From an uncultured Eubacteriales bacterium (lineage in GTDB: Bacteria > Bacillota > Clostridia > Lachnospirales > Anaerotignaceae), in assembly GCA_900546215.1 (NCBI GenBank), contig URCD01000030.1:1-22285 (forward strand): DNA of 22,285 nucleotides, in the 5' to 3' direction. Positions 6,869-14,332 of this stretch are shown here, in pieces. The notes under the pieces are model-generated. The model was given only the letters and a program-made list of their open reading frames with translations, made no database searches and was not told the DNA's origin. Position 1 is the stretch's first letter. The number at the start of each line of letters is the position of its first letter. The position numbers and the translations under genes are program-made.

Positions 6869-7921
6869 TCAGCATTTGATGTAGTTAAAGCCGGCAGCCT
6901 TATTAAGCCTGTTCATAATGGCTGCTCCTTCTCCGTCCTCGTCAAACACCTCCGAGTAAACTACATCCACTCCGATAAAGTCGAACTTACGGAGTATTTT
7001 AAAGAGGTTTGCGCCTATTGTTTCCGGCCTGTTTCTGTCGCCGACTACAAGCACTGAAGAGCAGTTATAGCTGTCCTTTGTCTGTTCTGTAGCCATTATC
7101 CCGACCTTAAGACCGTTTTGTGCGTCCTCTTTTGCTTTTTCATTTATTGTTTTAATTACATTTTCCCCAGGACCTGTTACAAGTATAACCCTTGCGGACG
7201 GTGAATAATGCTTATACTTCATTCCCGGAGCCTTCGGCACTATATCGCCTGACGGCTTGGAAAACACAGCCGGGTCTACGTCTATTTTACCGACAACCTC
7301 TTCTATCATTTCCTGCGTAACCGCTCCAGGACGCAACAAAACAGGCCTGTCCTCCGACACGTCAAGTATCGTTGATTCAAGCCCCCAGTCAGCAGCTCCT
7401 CCGTCTATAATCATATCAATTTTGCCGTTCAAATCAAATTCAACATGGGATGCCCTTGTAGGACTAGGCTTTCCAGATGAATTTGCGCTTGGGGCCGCAA
7501 CCGGTATCCCGGCCGCCTTTATAAGCTCCTGGGCGATTTTATTTGAAGGAAATCTTACGGCAACAGTATCAAGGCCTCCCGTTACAGTCATTGGCACACA
7601 TTCGGCCTTAGGAAGGACCAGAGTAATGGGTCCGGGCCAAAAAGCGTTTATAATTTTCTCAGCGTTTGGAGTAACCCTGCTTACAATCGGATATAAACCG
7701 CTTATGTCGCCTATTGTTAAAATAAGCGGGTTATCACTTGGTCTTCCCTTTGCCTCATAAATTTTTTTGCACGCCTGTTCATCAAGCCCGTTTGCGCCAA
7801 GGCCATATACCGTTTCCGTAGGAAAAGCCACCAATCCCCCGTTTCTGAGGATTTCAGCGGCTTCTCCAAGAATGTTCATATCCGGATTTTCAATATCAAC
7901 TTTTACAAGTTTAGTATTCAT
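6869..7921 (-). CDS. ywlC: Threonylcarbamoyl-AMP synthase, Sua5/YwlC type
   Basis: 350 residues, the long Sua5 form. It makes L-threonylcarbamoyl-AMP from Thr, bicarbonate and ATP, the first step of t6A37 modification of ANN-decoding tRNAs. The YrdC domain spans about 12-200 with FPTETVYGLG (33-42), KGRPSDNPL (58-66), APSANSSGKPSPT (143-155) and STILDV (183-188). The linker PGMKYKHYSP (232-241) leads into the C-terminal Sua5 domain (about 245-350). ATG at 7921; GGAG lies about 13 nt upstream, rather far, and the gap to the preceding SEC-C gene is 2 bp, so coupling to that gene is likely. Confidence 0.94.
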   Translation of the reverse strand: MNTKLVKVDIENPDMNILGEAAEILRNGGLVAFPTETVYGLGANGLDEQACKKIYEAKGRPSDNPLILTIGDISGLYPIVSRVTPNAEKIINAFWPGPITLVLPKAECVPMTVTGGLDTVAVRFPSNKIAQELIKAAGIPVAAPSANSSGKPSPTRASHVEFDLNGKIDMIIDGGAADWGLESTILDVSEDRPVLLRPGAVTQEMIEEVVGKIDVDPAVFSKPSGDIVPKAPGMKYKHYSPSARVILVTGPGENVIKTINEKAKEDAQNGLKVGIMATEQTKDSYNCSSVLVVGDRNRPETIGANLFKILRKFDFIGVDVVYSEVFDEDGEGAAIMNRLNKAAGFNYIKC

Positions 7922-7923
7922 AA

Positions 7924-8427
7924 TTACAGATTAGCTCCGCAGCATTTTTTGTATTTTTTACCGCTGCCGCAGGGACAGGGGTCATTTCTTCCGATTTTAG
8001 GGCCGTCATTGACAACTGTACGGGCATTTTTCTGCTCCTTATAAAGAGTCTTTCTTTCGTCCTCAGTGTAAATATTATCCCACTGGGGAAGCGAATAAAG
8101 ATGCTCCGCCTTGTACTCAACCATCTTTTTGTAAAGCTTATCGAACTCTATATGGAGTTTAACATCTGAATCAGCCGTAAGCTCATTAACATCATAGGGT
8201 TCAGGAAGCACATCATTGATACCGTCAACAAATGCGACAGCCTGCTCGTCCGTCATATTAAATTTCTCAGCGATTTCGGAAATCTTATATTCCATATCCG
8301 TAACCTTTTCGCCGAGTATATACTCATAGATTTTCTGCTCAAGAGGAAGATATACATCCCATACAGCGTCTACACTCTGTCCTTTCTGTGTAAAAGCCTT
8401 TTTCATCCATTCTTCATATAAGCTCAT
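7924..8427 (-). CDS. SEC-C metal-binding motif protein
   Basis: 167 residues from ATG 8427, which has AAGGAG 10 nt upstream; a GTG at 8451 would overlap that site and is rejected. The C-terminus carries a SEC-C zinc motif, with Cys151, Cys153, Cys162 and Cys163 in NDPCPCGSGKKYKKCCG, as at the end of SecA. The first 130 residues are helical and acidic (YEYILGE, ISEIAEKFNMTDEQ) and do not match a domain I can name. In SecA this motif binds SecB or ribosomes; here the role is unknown. First gene of the seven-gene unit. Confidence 0.85.
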   Translation of the reverse strand: MSLYEEWMKKAFTQKGQSVDAVWDVYLPLEQKIYEYILGEKVTDMEYKISEIAEKFNMTDEQAVAFVDGINDVLPEPYDVNELTADSDVKLHIEFDKLYKKMVEYKAEHLYSLPQWDNIYTEDERKTLYKEQKNARTVVNDGPKIGRNDPCPCGSGKKYKKCCGANL

Positions 8428-8483
8428 CTTATATTCTCTCCTTGTCAACACAATTTATGATTTTTAAATCACACGCTTATGAA

Positions 8484-8512
8484 ATAATAATATATTTTCT
8501 CTTTTATTGCAA
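8484..8512 (-). promoter_or_regulatory. Promoter of the SEC-C/ywlC/rpiB/upp/wecA unit
   Basis: Minus strand: -35 TTGCAA (8512-8507), 17-bp spacer, -10 TATTAT (8489-8484). It would start about 50 nt before the SEC-C gene. The surroundings are AT-rich, so a chance match is possible. Confidence 0.5.
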
Positions 8513-8530
8513 CAAAAATATATAAAATCC

Positions 8531-8989
8531 TTAAGCCTCGGCCGACTGGAGCTCCTCAATCTGTCTTTTAACAATAATAATCTCAACTCCGCACTCCTTA
8601 AGAACCTTTTCGATTCTTCCAAATTCTGACTCGGTTATTTTTTTACTTTCTAAAAACTTAACCGGAGGCTCTCCAAGAACTATTTTGGTAATATTGTATT
8701 CCTCAATAAAATTCCCGATTGACGACGCTACGTTCTCACTGCAAAGCATATGAACCATTCCGCCCTTATCGCTGCCATACTCGAAAAGTCTCTCCAAAAG
8801 CATAGGCGTATCAGCATTGTTGAATATGCTCGTTCCCTTGTTTACGTGAAGTATATGAAGCTCTGCGTTAAACTTATCCGCCACCTCGGCCGCTGTGTCT
8901 ATAAGCCTTTCCGAATTGTACTGTGCAGTTATGCACGCTACCACTTTATCTGTCCCGACCGGTGCGGCCGCGTCAAAATCTCTAACCAT
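8531..8989 (-). CDS. Universal stress (UspA/KdpD-like) domain protein
   Basis: 152 residues. A stand-alone Usp domain most like the one in KdpD sensor kinases: KVVACITAQYNSERLIDTAA at about 16-35, then FNAELHILHVNKG, and IVLGEPP before the last strand EIIIVKR. The ATP-binding G-x2-G-x9-G(S/T) signature is not evident, so nucleotide binding is doubtful. No KdpD, KdpE or potassium transporter gene is nearby. ATG 8989 is chosen because AGGAGG lies 8 nt upstream; the TTG at 8995 would be only 2 nt from it. Single-gene unit: no gene within 220 bp upstream on this strand. An extended -10 (TGCTAAAAT, about 9074-9066) is a weak promoter candidate. Confidence 0.75.
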   Translation of the reverse strand: MVRDFDAAAPVGTDKVVACITAQYNSERLIDTAAEVADKFNAELHILHVNKGTSIFNNADTPMLLERLFEYGSDKGGMVHMLCSENVASSIGNFIEEYNITKIVLGEPPVKFLESKKITESEFGRIEKVLKECGVEIIIVKRQIEELQSAEA

Positions 8990-9135
8990 TAGCAATTCCT
9001 CCTGTATAAAATCTCAATCTATATTCACAACTGGTAAATTTCTTTTTTTATTTTACATGTATATTTTAGCACAGTAATTTGAAATAATATTGAACACATC
9101 ATTAAAAATTTCTTAATATACTATAAGATAAAATG

Positions 9136-9181
9136 AAGAACCCTGTTAAATTGCATTAAAACGCAGTTCAACAGGGTTCTT
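9136..9181 (-). terminator. Stem-loop terminator after murG-cyclophilin
   Basis: AAGAACCCTGTT (9136-9147) and AACAGGGTTCTT (9170-9181) form a 12-bp perfect stem, extended by six more pairs after one mismatch. Read on the minus strand it is followed by a mixed T-rich tail (CATTTTATCTT); the plus-strand side has a better T run. Placed 30 bp after the cyclophilin stop. Confidence 0.75.
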
Positions 9182-9211
9182 TTTTATGAATTTTGATTAT
9201 TTACAAATCGT

Positions 9212-10063
9212 TTATTTATAATTTTCAAAGCTTATAGACTCTATTACAACATCCGTTACCGGCTTATCATTTTCTCCCGTTTCAACTCCGGCTATTGCGT
9301 CAACAACATCCATGCCGTCAAACACCTGTCCAAATACGGTGTGCACATAATCAAGATGAGGCGTTCCCCCGTTTTGGTTATAAAGCTCCTTAGCCTTGTC
9401 AGAATAGTTTACCTTAACAAGCTTTTGTGTTTCACTGTTAAAAAGGACATTATCTGTGCCGTACTCCTTGGCAAGCCCGTCCACATAATCAAAATAGCCC
9501 TCCTGAATATCAGACTTCTGCACAATAAAGAACTGGCTTCCGTTTGTATTCATTCCGCTGTTGGCCATTGAAAGCGCCCCGCGGAAATTATAGAGGTTCG
9601 GAGAAAACTCGTCCTCAAAGGGCGCGCCGTAGCTGCTTTCACCGCCTGTTCCTGTTCCGGTAGGGTCTCCGCCCTGTATCATAAAGTCATTTATAACCCT
9701 GTGGAATATAATTCCGTCATAGTAGCCTTCCTTAGCGAGGGTTTTAAAGTTTTCAACCGCCTTAGGCGCTTCCTCCTCGAAAAATTTAACCTTAATGTCG
9801 CCCATATTCGTATGGATAACGGCTATTTCCTCGCCCTCTGCCGGAGGATCGAGCTGTGTTATTTCTGTCCCCTGTGTAGCCAGATTGTCAAGATACGCCT
9901 GATAAGCCTTCTCTTCCTCAGTCAGCTCAGAATCATCCGTCTGGCCTGACTGGTCTTTATTTGACTGTCCGCTGCCGGATGTATTTGATGTGGAACAGCC
10001 TGAAAGCGCCAATACAGCGCATACAGACAAAGCTGATATAGTTTTTAAAGCATTAAATTTCAT
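9212..10063 (-). CDS. Lipoprotein cyclophilin-type peptidyl-prolyl isomerase
   Basis: 283 residues. An N-terminal lipoprotein signal with lipobox LSGC (Cys23) and a Ser/Gly/Gln/Asp-rich linker (24-50) place it on the outer face of the membrane. The cyclophilin domain spans about 80-280: FHRVINDFMIQGGDP (catalytic Arg122, Gln130), GALSMANSG and GSQFFIVQ. An insert of about 45 residues (184-235) separates FFIVQ from the closing HTVFGQVFDGMDVVDAI. The Trp that confers cyclosporin sensitivity in eukaryotic cyclophilin A is not apparent there. It should assist folding of exported proteins. ATG 10063 overlaps the murG stop (ATGA), with AAAGGAAG inside murG, so the two are translationally coupled. 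Confidence 0.92.
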   Translation of the reverse strand: MKFNALKTISALSVCAVLALSGCSTSNTSGSGQSNKDQSGQTDDSELTEEEKAYQAYLDNLATQGTEITQLDPPAEGEEIAVIHTNMGDIKVKFFEEEAPKAVENFKTLAKEGYYDGIIFHRVINDFMIQGGDPTGTGTGGESSYGAPFEDEFSPNLYNFRGALSMANSGMNTNGSQFFIVQKSDIQEGYFDYVDGLAKEYGTDNVLFNSETQKLVKVNYSDKAKELYNQNGGTPHLDYVHTVFGQVFDGMDVVDAIAGVETGENDKPVTDVVIESISFENYK

Positions 10064-11139
10064 TTTTCTTCCTTTCCGTCAATTCCGGCCGCCTTGTCGA
10101 TTTCCTTTATTATAAGGTCGACTCCGTTGGCTGCGCCGCTATTTTCCATAGACTTTACATATTTTTCCCTGTTGCTGTACAGGTCTCTTATTTCAATTTC
10201 AATTTTTTCGATTTCTTCTTCCTTTAGCACCTTGGCAAACCCCTGATTTTCAAAGGATTCAGCGTTTAATATCTGGTCTCCCCTGCTGGCGTTGGTTGAA
10301 AGCGGTATAAGCAGACATGGCTTTTTAAGCGCCAAGAATTCAGAGATAGAGTTGCTTCCAGCTCTGGATATTATGACATCTGCAGCGGCAAATATATCCT
10401 TGAGCTCCTCATTAACATACTCAAACTGTTTATAGCCCTTTGTTCCTAAAAGCTTCTGGTCAAGGTTTCCCTTTCCGCAGAGATGAACTATCTGGAAATC
10501 CCTAAGAAGAGATGGAAGCGCGGCGCGCAGAGCATTATTTATCTTAACCGCCCCAAGGCTTCCTCCCATAGAAAGTATTACGGGCTTGCTTCTGTCAAAG
10601 CCGCAGTAATCAAGTCCCCTTTTGGCGCTGCTGTTAAAAAGCTCCTTCCTTATGGGTGAACCCGTATATACGCCCTTCTTTCCCTTGATATACTTTACTG
10701 TTTCGGGAAATGTAGTGCACACCGTTTTGGCGTAGGGCATGGCCAGCTTATTAGCAAGCCCCGGCGTCATGTCAGATTCATGCGCCACAACCGGTATTTT
10801 GAGCTTCCCCGCGGCTATTACAACAGGTACTGCCACAAAGCCTCCCTTTGAAAATACTACGTCCGGATTTATTTCCTTAAGCACCTTTTTCGCATCTGAA
10901 ATGCCTCCTATAACACGGAAGGCGTCCTTGATATTTTCTTTTGAAAGATACCTTCTGAGCTTACCGCTTCTTACGGAATAAAACGGAATGCCCTCCCGCT
11001 CTATCAATTCATGCTCTATACCGTTTTCGGTACCGACATAGCTGATTTCCCAGCCTTCTTTTTGGAGCTCCGGAATAAGCGCAATATTAGGCGTAACATG
11101 TCCGGCAGTGCCTCCGCCGGTCAAAACTATTTTTTTCAC
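10060..11139 (-). CDS. murG: MurG, lipid II-forming GlcNAc transferase
   Basis: 359 residues from the GTG at 11139. It adds GlcNAc from UDP-GlcNAc to lipid I, making lipid II on the inner face of the membrane. GT-B fold: N-terminal GGGTAGHVTP (8-17, His14), KGGFVAVPVVIAA and HESDMTPGLANK; C-terminal MGGSLGA loop, SRAGSNSISEFLALKKPCLL and the GDQ uracil/ribose site. I chose GTG 11139 because AGAGGA lies 6 nt upstream and the protein then begins MKKIVLTGGG, as family members do; an upstream GTG at 11175 would add 12 unrelated residues. It lies outside any division/cell-wall cluster, coupled instead to a cyclophilin. Confidence 0.95.
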   Translation of the reverse strand: MKKIVLTGGGTAGHVTPNIALIPELQKEGWEISYVGTENGIEHELIEREGIPFYSVRSGKLRRYLSKENIKDAFRVIGGISDAKKVLKEINPDVVFSKGGFVAVPVVIAAGKLKIPVVAHESDMTPGLANKLAMPYAKTVCTTFPETVKYIKGKKGVYTGSPIRKELFNSSAKRGLDYCGFDRSKPVILSMGGSLGAVKINNALRAALPSLLRDFQIVHLCGKGNLDQKLLGTKGYKQFEYVNEELKDIFAAADVIISRAGSNSISEFLALKKPCLLIPLSTNASRGDQILNAESFENQGFAKVLKEEEIEKIEIEIRDLYSNREKYVKSMENSGAANGVDLIIKEIDKAAGIDGKEEK

Positions 11140-11280
11140 TGTTAATCCTCTCCAATTTTTGTATTTCGATTTCACTATAATATCAGAAAAACATTTTCAG
11201 TTCCATATAAAAAATAAATTTTAAAGAATTCGTCACAATTGGGGCCCAGCCGCATATAGTTTTTAAGAAGGAGTGATTGC
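11140..11280. promoter_or_regulatory. Divergent intergenic region murG / ferritin-like gene
   Basis: The 141-bp gap must hold starts for both directions. TATAAT at 11176-11181 (+) and its complement, read TATTATAG on the minus strand, are the best -10 candidates, but neither has a good -35 at the proper distance. A GGGCCC palindrome lies near 11243. I cannot assign the promoters with confidence. Confidence 0.3.
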
Positions 11281-11760
11281 ATGTATCCATATAATACAAG
11301 AAAAGACGATGAACCCGTTTCAGACGCAAAGCTCGTAATATCCGCTGACACTCAGACAATCGCCGATATGTTGGTTGACGCAATCAATGACGAGGCTGGA
11401 GACTATAAAAAATATACTGACCTCTCGCAGTCAATCAGCGATGCCGAGGATTCGGAAACAGTTAAATCCATGTCCTATGATGAGTTTAAGCATAAGCGTA
11501 TTTTCGAAGAAATTTATCACGCTCTGACTGGAAACGACGCACCAGAGGCCAATACAGAAAGCTGGACGCCAGGCGAAAATTTGATTGCCGAGCTAACTGA
11601 CAGCCTGTTTGCCGAGCTTGAGGCTGTAGAGATGTACAGGGAGCTCATGTCAGCCTTTGAAAGCACAATGATAAGAGACATGATATTTGAGGTTATTACC
11701 GACGAGCAGGCCCACGCCGATATTATTAACTACCTGTTAGCCAAAAACAGAAGCAAATAG
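11281..11760 (+). CDS. Ferritin-like (rubrerythrin-type four-helix) protein
   Basis: 159 residues. Pattern of a di-iron four-helix bundle: helix A INDEAGDYKKY (Glu38, Tyr42), helix B with E68-F-K-H71 in DEFKHKRIFEEI, helix C FAELEAVEMYREL (Glu112/Glu114, Tyr119), helix D with E142-Q-A-H145 in TDEQAHADI. The E...ExxH...E...ExxH arrangement is that of ferritin-like and rubrerythrin proteins. There is no rubredoxin Cys4 domain, so it is not a complete rubrerythrin. It may handle peroxide or iron, or be a manganese-catalase-like bundle; substrate unknown. The first 20 residues are polar and probably disordered. ATG 11281 with AAGGAG 7 nt upstream. Its stop lies within the terminator stem. Confidence 0.8.
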   Translation: MYPYNTRKDDEPVSDAKLVISADTQTIADMLVDAINDEAGDYKKYTDLSQSISDAEDSETVKSMSYDEFKHKRIFEEIYHALTGNDAPEANTESWTPGENLIAELTDSLFAELEAVEMYRELMSAFESTMIRDMIFEVITDEQAHADIINYLLAKNRSK

Positions 11761-11801
11761 CTTAAAAGCGGTTTCTCAGCGAAACCGCTTTTAAGCTATT
11801 T
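11755..11801. terminator. Shared bidirectional terminator of two convergent genes
   Basis: A perfect 21-bp stem (11755-11775 with 11781-11801) closes a 5-nt loop TCAGC. The arms begin AAATAG and end CTATTT, so the TAG stop of the plus gene (11758-11760) and the TAG stop of the minus gene (11798-11796) sit in opposite arms. T-rich sequence follows each side, though the minus-side T run is short. Confidence 0.88.
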
Positions 11802-12452
11802 TAAATTAAGTTCTACCGTTACCTTAGTTCCCTTTGGCTTATTATGAGCCACCTTAAATTTTCCTCCGTTCTGCTCTACTATGCGTCTGCACATAAAAAG
11901 GCCGACTCCGCTTCCTCCTTTTTTGGTCGTATAAAAAAGCTCTCCTATTCTGGCTATATCCTTGTCTGATATACCGCAGCCGCTGTCAGCAATAACTACG
12001 GCTACGCGCTTCTGCCGTATTTTAATTTCCGCTGTTATTGTATCACCCTGTTGGGTAGCCTCAACTGCGTTTTTAATGAGATTTTCAAACAGGCTCTCTA
12101 AAAGCTCAGACTTGCAGTTCACTGCAGCATCCTTAACCTTGCTTTCAAACTTAAACGTCCTGTCGCATGAAGACTCGTATTTATTAATAATTTTCCCGAC
12201 GATAGCCACAACGTCACTGTCTGTTTCCCTGCTTGCCTTTTCAGCGTTTTTTATGTATTCCATATTTTCCTGAATTAAATTATTGATTTTTTCTATACAG
12301 GCATAAACTGTTTCAAAGCTTTTAGTGTTTTCACTTTTATTTTCAAGTTCTATCAGCTGAACGTTTGCCTTAATTACCGCAAGGGGATTTTTAATCTCAT
12401 GTGCGAAAAAAGCCGCCTGCTCCGCATAGTTTTCTGCCGTAGAATTATCCAT
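11796..12452 (-). CDS. Soluble sensor-less histidine kinase
   Basis: 218 residues from ATG 12452, which has GGGAGG 7 nt upstream (a TTG at 12500 lacks one). HisKA H-box FFAHEIKNPLAVIK with phospho-acceptor His18, then the dimerisation helices to about 70. HATPase_c: N-box LFENLIKNAVEA (Asn124, Asn128), G1 DSGCGIS (156-162), F-box ELFYTTKK, G2 GSGVGL (180-185). It has no transmembrane segment and only about 12 residues before the H-box, so no sensor domain. No response regulator is next to it. In Clostridia such orphan kinases often feed Spo0A, which is a guess here; it could also be driven by a partner protein. Confidence 0.88.
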   Translation of the reverse strand: MDNSTAENYAEQAAFFAHEIKNPLAVIKANVQLIELENKSENTKSFETVYACIEKINNLIQENMEYIKNAEKASRETDSDVVAIVGKIINKYESSCDRTFKFESKVKDAAVNCKSELLESLFENLIKNAVEATQQGDTITAEIKIRQKRVAVVIADSGCGISDKDIARIGELFYTTKKGGSGVGLFMCRRIVEQNGGKFKVAHNKPKGTKVTVELNLK

Positions 12453-12522
12453 ATTTCTTCCTCCCTTAATCTTCCAGCTTATAATATATTTTATTGCCAA
12501 GCGGGCCTAAGCACAATGCTTT

Positions 12523-12553
12523 TTTATACACAAAATAAACTATTTATCGTCAA
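12523..12553 (-). promoter_or_regulatory. Weak promoter candidate of the histidine kinase gene
   Basis: Minus strand TTGACG (12553-12548) and TATAAA (12528-12523) with a long 19-bp spacer; GTATAA one base earlier gives 18. Leader about 65 nt. Confidence 0.3.
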
Positions 12554-12619
12554 AATCCGCCAAAAGTTTACAAAAAATTCACATTAAAAAGAACTAATTA
12601 AACAATATAAGCTTCTATT

Positions 12620-12644
12620 TGCTATAAAATTATGTTAATATAAT
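12620..12644 (+). promoter_or_regulatory. Promoter elements upstream of the KamA-family gene
   Basis: An extended -10 TGCTATAAA (12620-12628) and a perfect TATAAT (12639-12644) lie 34-50 bp before the ATG. No -35 with proper spacing is convincing for either, so which is used is open. Confidence 0.35.
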
Positions 12645-12677
12645 ATGTAAATAGTCTAAATGATTGGAGGGATAGTT

Positions 12678-13760
12678 ATGAAATGGACAGAAGAATTGAA
12701 AGAGAATATTTCAACGGCTGAGGAACTGAGAGCCTGTATTCCAGTAAGCAAAGACGACAATATAGAGGATGTTGTATATAAGTTTCCTGCCTCAATACCA
12801 GAATATTATTTGTCACTTATTGATGCAGACGATCCACATGACCCCATAAGGAAAATGAGCGTTCCTTCAAGCGGAGAGCTTGCTGAAGGCGGCACCTTTG
12901 ACACAAGCGGAGAGAGCTCAAACACTGTTTTGAAAGGAATGCAGCACAAATACGCAAGGACTGTGCTTATACTTTCTACAAACAAATGCGCCATGTACTG
13001 CAGATACTGCTTCAGAAAAAGAATGGTTGGCTCCACAGAAAGCGAAATTGCCGATAACCTTGACGATATCTTCGCTTATATTAAAGAGCATACGGAAATT
13101 ACGAACGTGCTTATATCAGGAGGAGATTCCTTCCTGCTTGAGAATGAACAGATTGAAAAATATCTTTCGGCATTGTGCGAAATTGACCATCTGAACTATA
13201 TCCGTTTCGGCACAAAAACTCCTATTGTGCTTCCCAAAAGAATTACAGAGGACAAGGAGCTTTTGGATATACTTAAAAAATACAGCGCCAAAAAGCAGAT
13301 TTATGTGCATACTCAGTTTAACCATCCAAGTGAGATTACTGAAAAATCCACAGCCGCTGTTAAATGCCTTATAAACGCGGGAGTAATGATTAAAAACCAG
13401 GCTGTGCTTTTAAAGGGTGTAAACGATGACCCTGAGATACTTTCCAAGCTGTTTATGAAGCTTACGTCAATTGGTGTAATACCCTATTACATTTTCCAGT
13501 GCAGGCCTGTATCAGGTGTAAAAAACGACTTTCAGGTTCCTCTTTTAAGAGGCTATGATATAGTTGAAAAAACAAAGAAGCTGTTAGACGGAAACGCAAA
13601 ATGCTTCCGCTACGCAATGTCTAACATCAACGGTAAGGTTGAGGTTTTAGGCAAAATTGACAATACCATGATATTTAAATATCATCAGGCCAAAAATATA
13701 GAAGACAGCGGCAGAGTATTCCAAAGGGTTCTTTCTGAGGATGACTGCTGGGTTATATAA
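12678..13760 (+). CDS. KamA-family radical SAM, PLP-dependent aminomutase-like protein
   Basis: 360 residues from ATG 12678 (GGAGGG 7 nt upstream). Radical SAM cluster C104-x3-C108-x2-C111 in NKCAMYCRYCF; the TIM-barrel continues with LISGGDSFLL (145-154), IRFGTKTPIVLPKRIT (175-190) and VHTQFNHPSEIT. By alignment from memory with lysine 2,3-aminomutase, PLP would bind Lys320 in NGK, where classic enzymes have a PGGGGK loop. The two Asp residues that hold the lysine side-chain amine (Asp293 and Asp330 in the clostridial enzyme) fall at Arg276 (QCRPVSG) and Ala313. It is also shorter than KamA. So it is family-certain but probably not a lysine aminomutase; EpmB-like and glutamate-type activities are alternatives. 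Probable operon with HIT, 22 bp downstream. Confidence 0.88.
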   Translation: MKWTEELKENISTAEELRACIPVSKDDNIEDVVYKFPASIPEYYLSLIDADDPHDPIRKMSVPSSGELAEGGTFDTSGESSNTVLKGMQHKYARTVLILSTNKCAMYCRYCFRKRMVGSTESEIADNLDDIFAYIKEHTEITNVLISGGDSFLLENEQIEKYLSALCEIDHLNYIRFGTKTPIVLPKRITEDKELLDILKKYSAKKQIYVHTQFNHPSEITEKSTAAVKCLINAGVMIKNQAVLLKGVNDDPEILSKLFMKLTSIGVIPYYIFQCRPVSGVKNDFQVPLLRGYDIVEKTKKLLDGNAKCFRYAMSNINGKVEVLGKIDNTMIFKYHQAKNIEDSGRVFQRVLSEDDCWVI

Positions 13761-13782
13761 TTATCGAAAGGATTTGATTTAG

Positions 13783-14187
13783 TTGGATAACTGTATTTTC
13801 TGCAAAATAATTTCTGGGGATATTCCATCTGCAGCTATTTATGAGGATGACGAATTTAAGGCTATACTGGACAGATTTCCAAGCAATCCCGGACATGTTT
13901 TGATTTTACCTAAAAAACACTATTCAGATATATTTGAAATAGATGAGGAAACCGCAGGAAGGCTGTTTAAGCTTGCTGTTAAGGTAGCTAAAAATATGAA
14001 GGAGGCCCTTGGATTAGAGGCCATGAACCTTGTACAGAACAATGGCAGTATGGCCGGCCAAACTGTACATCATTTCCACCTTCATCTTATTCCAAGATAT
14101 AAGGACGATAAGGTTCAGGTTAAATGGGAGCAGCTCGATTTGACTGATGAACAAATTGCCGCAATGCAGGCAAAACTGAAAATGTAA
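13783..14187 (+). CDS. HIT-family (histidine triad) nucleotide-binding protein
   Basis: 134 residues. HINT/Hit-type protein that hydrolyses nucleoside phosphoramidates or adenylated compounds. The triad is HHFHLHLI (His97, His99, His101); the N-terminal CIFCKI (Cys4, Cys7) with His46 and His97 resembles the zinc site of many bacterial members. The start is TTG at 13783: an in-frame TAG lies directly before it, the conserved CIFC needs this start, and the next ATG is at codon 72. AAAGGAT lies about 10 nt upstream. Cotranscribed with the KamA-family gene; whether it serves that enzyme is unknown. Confidence 0.94.
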   Translation: MDNCIFCKIISGDIPSAAIYEDDEFKAILDRFPSNPGHVLILPKKHYSDIFEIDEETAGRLFKLAVKVAKNMKEALGLEAMNLVQNNGSMAGQTVHHFHLHLIPRYKDDKVQVKWEQLDLTDEQIAAMQAKLKM

Positions 14188-14191
14188 TTTA

Positions 14192-14221
14192 AAGAGGGTA
14201 AGATTTTGTTCTTACCCTCTT
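14192..14221. terminator. Stem-loop terminator after the KamA-HIT pair
   Basis: AAGAGGGTAAG (14192-14202) and CTTACCCTCTT (14211-14221) form an 11-bp perfect stem with an 8-nt loop, 4 bp after the HIT stop. The T-tract is poor on the plus side (CCTTTG). It may also stop leftward transcription from the convergent pfkB gene, whose stop is 112 bp away. Confidence 0.7.
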
Positions 14222-14332
14222 CCTTTGACCATTTTTCAAATACCAGTCATATATATTTTCATATATCTTGTCGGCCTATTTAAGTATATGACCATATTTT
14301 AATATTCAGTCACACCTATGCACCCTATAAAG

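Noticed and set aside
7257..7760. 167-codon plus-strand frame across ywlC
   Set aside because: It is the antisense shadow of a well-conserved gene, without a ribosome binding site or recognisable protein pattern.
11137..11175. Longer murG start at GTG 11175
   Set aside because: The added 12 residues are unlike MurG, and GTG 11139 has AGAGGA at 6 nt directly before the MKKIVLTGGG start.
14246..14292. Inverted repeat GTCATATA...TATATGAC between HIT and pfkB as a pfkB terminator
   Set aside because: All-AT arms, 31-nt loop and no T-tract; not a credible terminator or operator.
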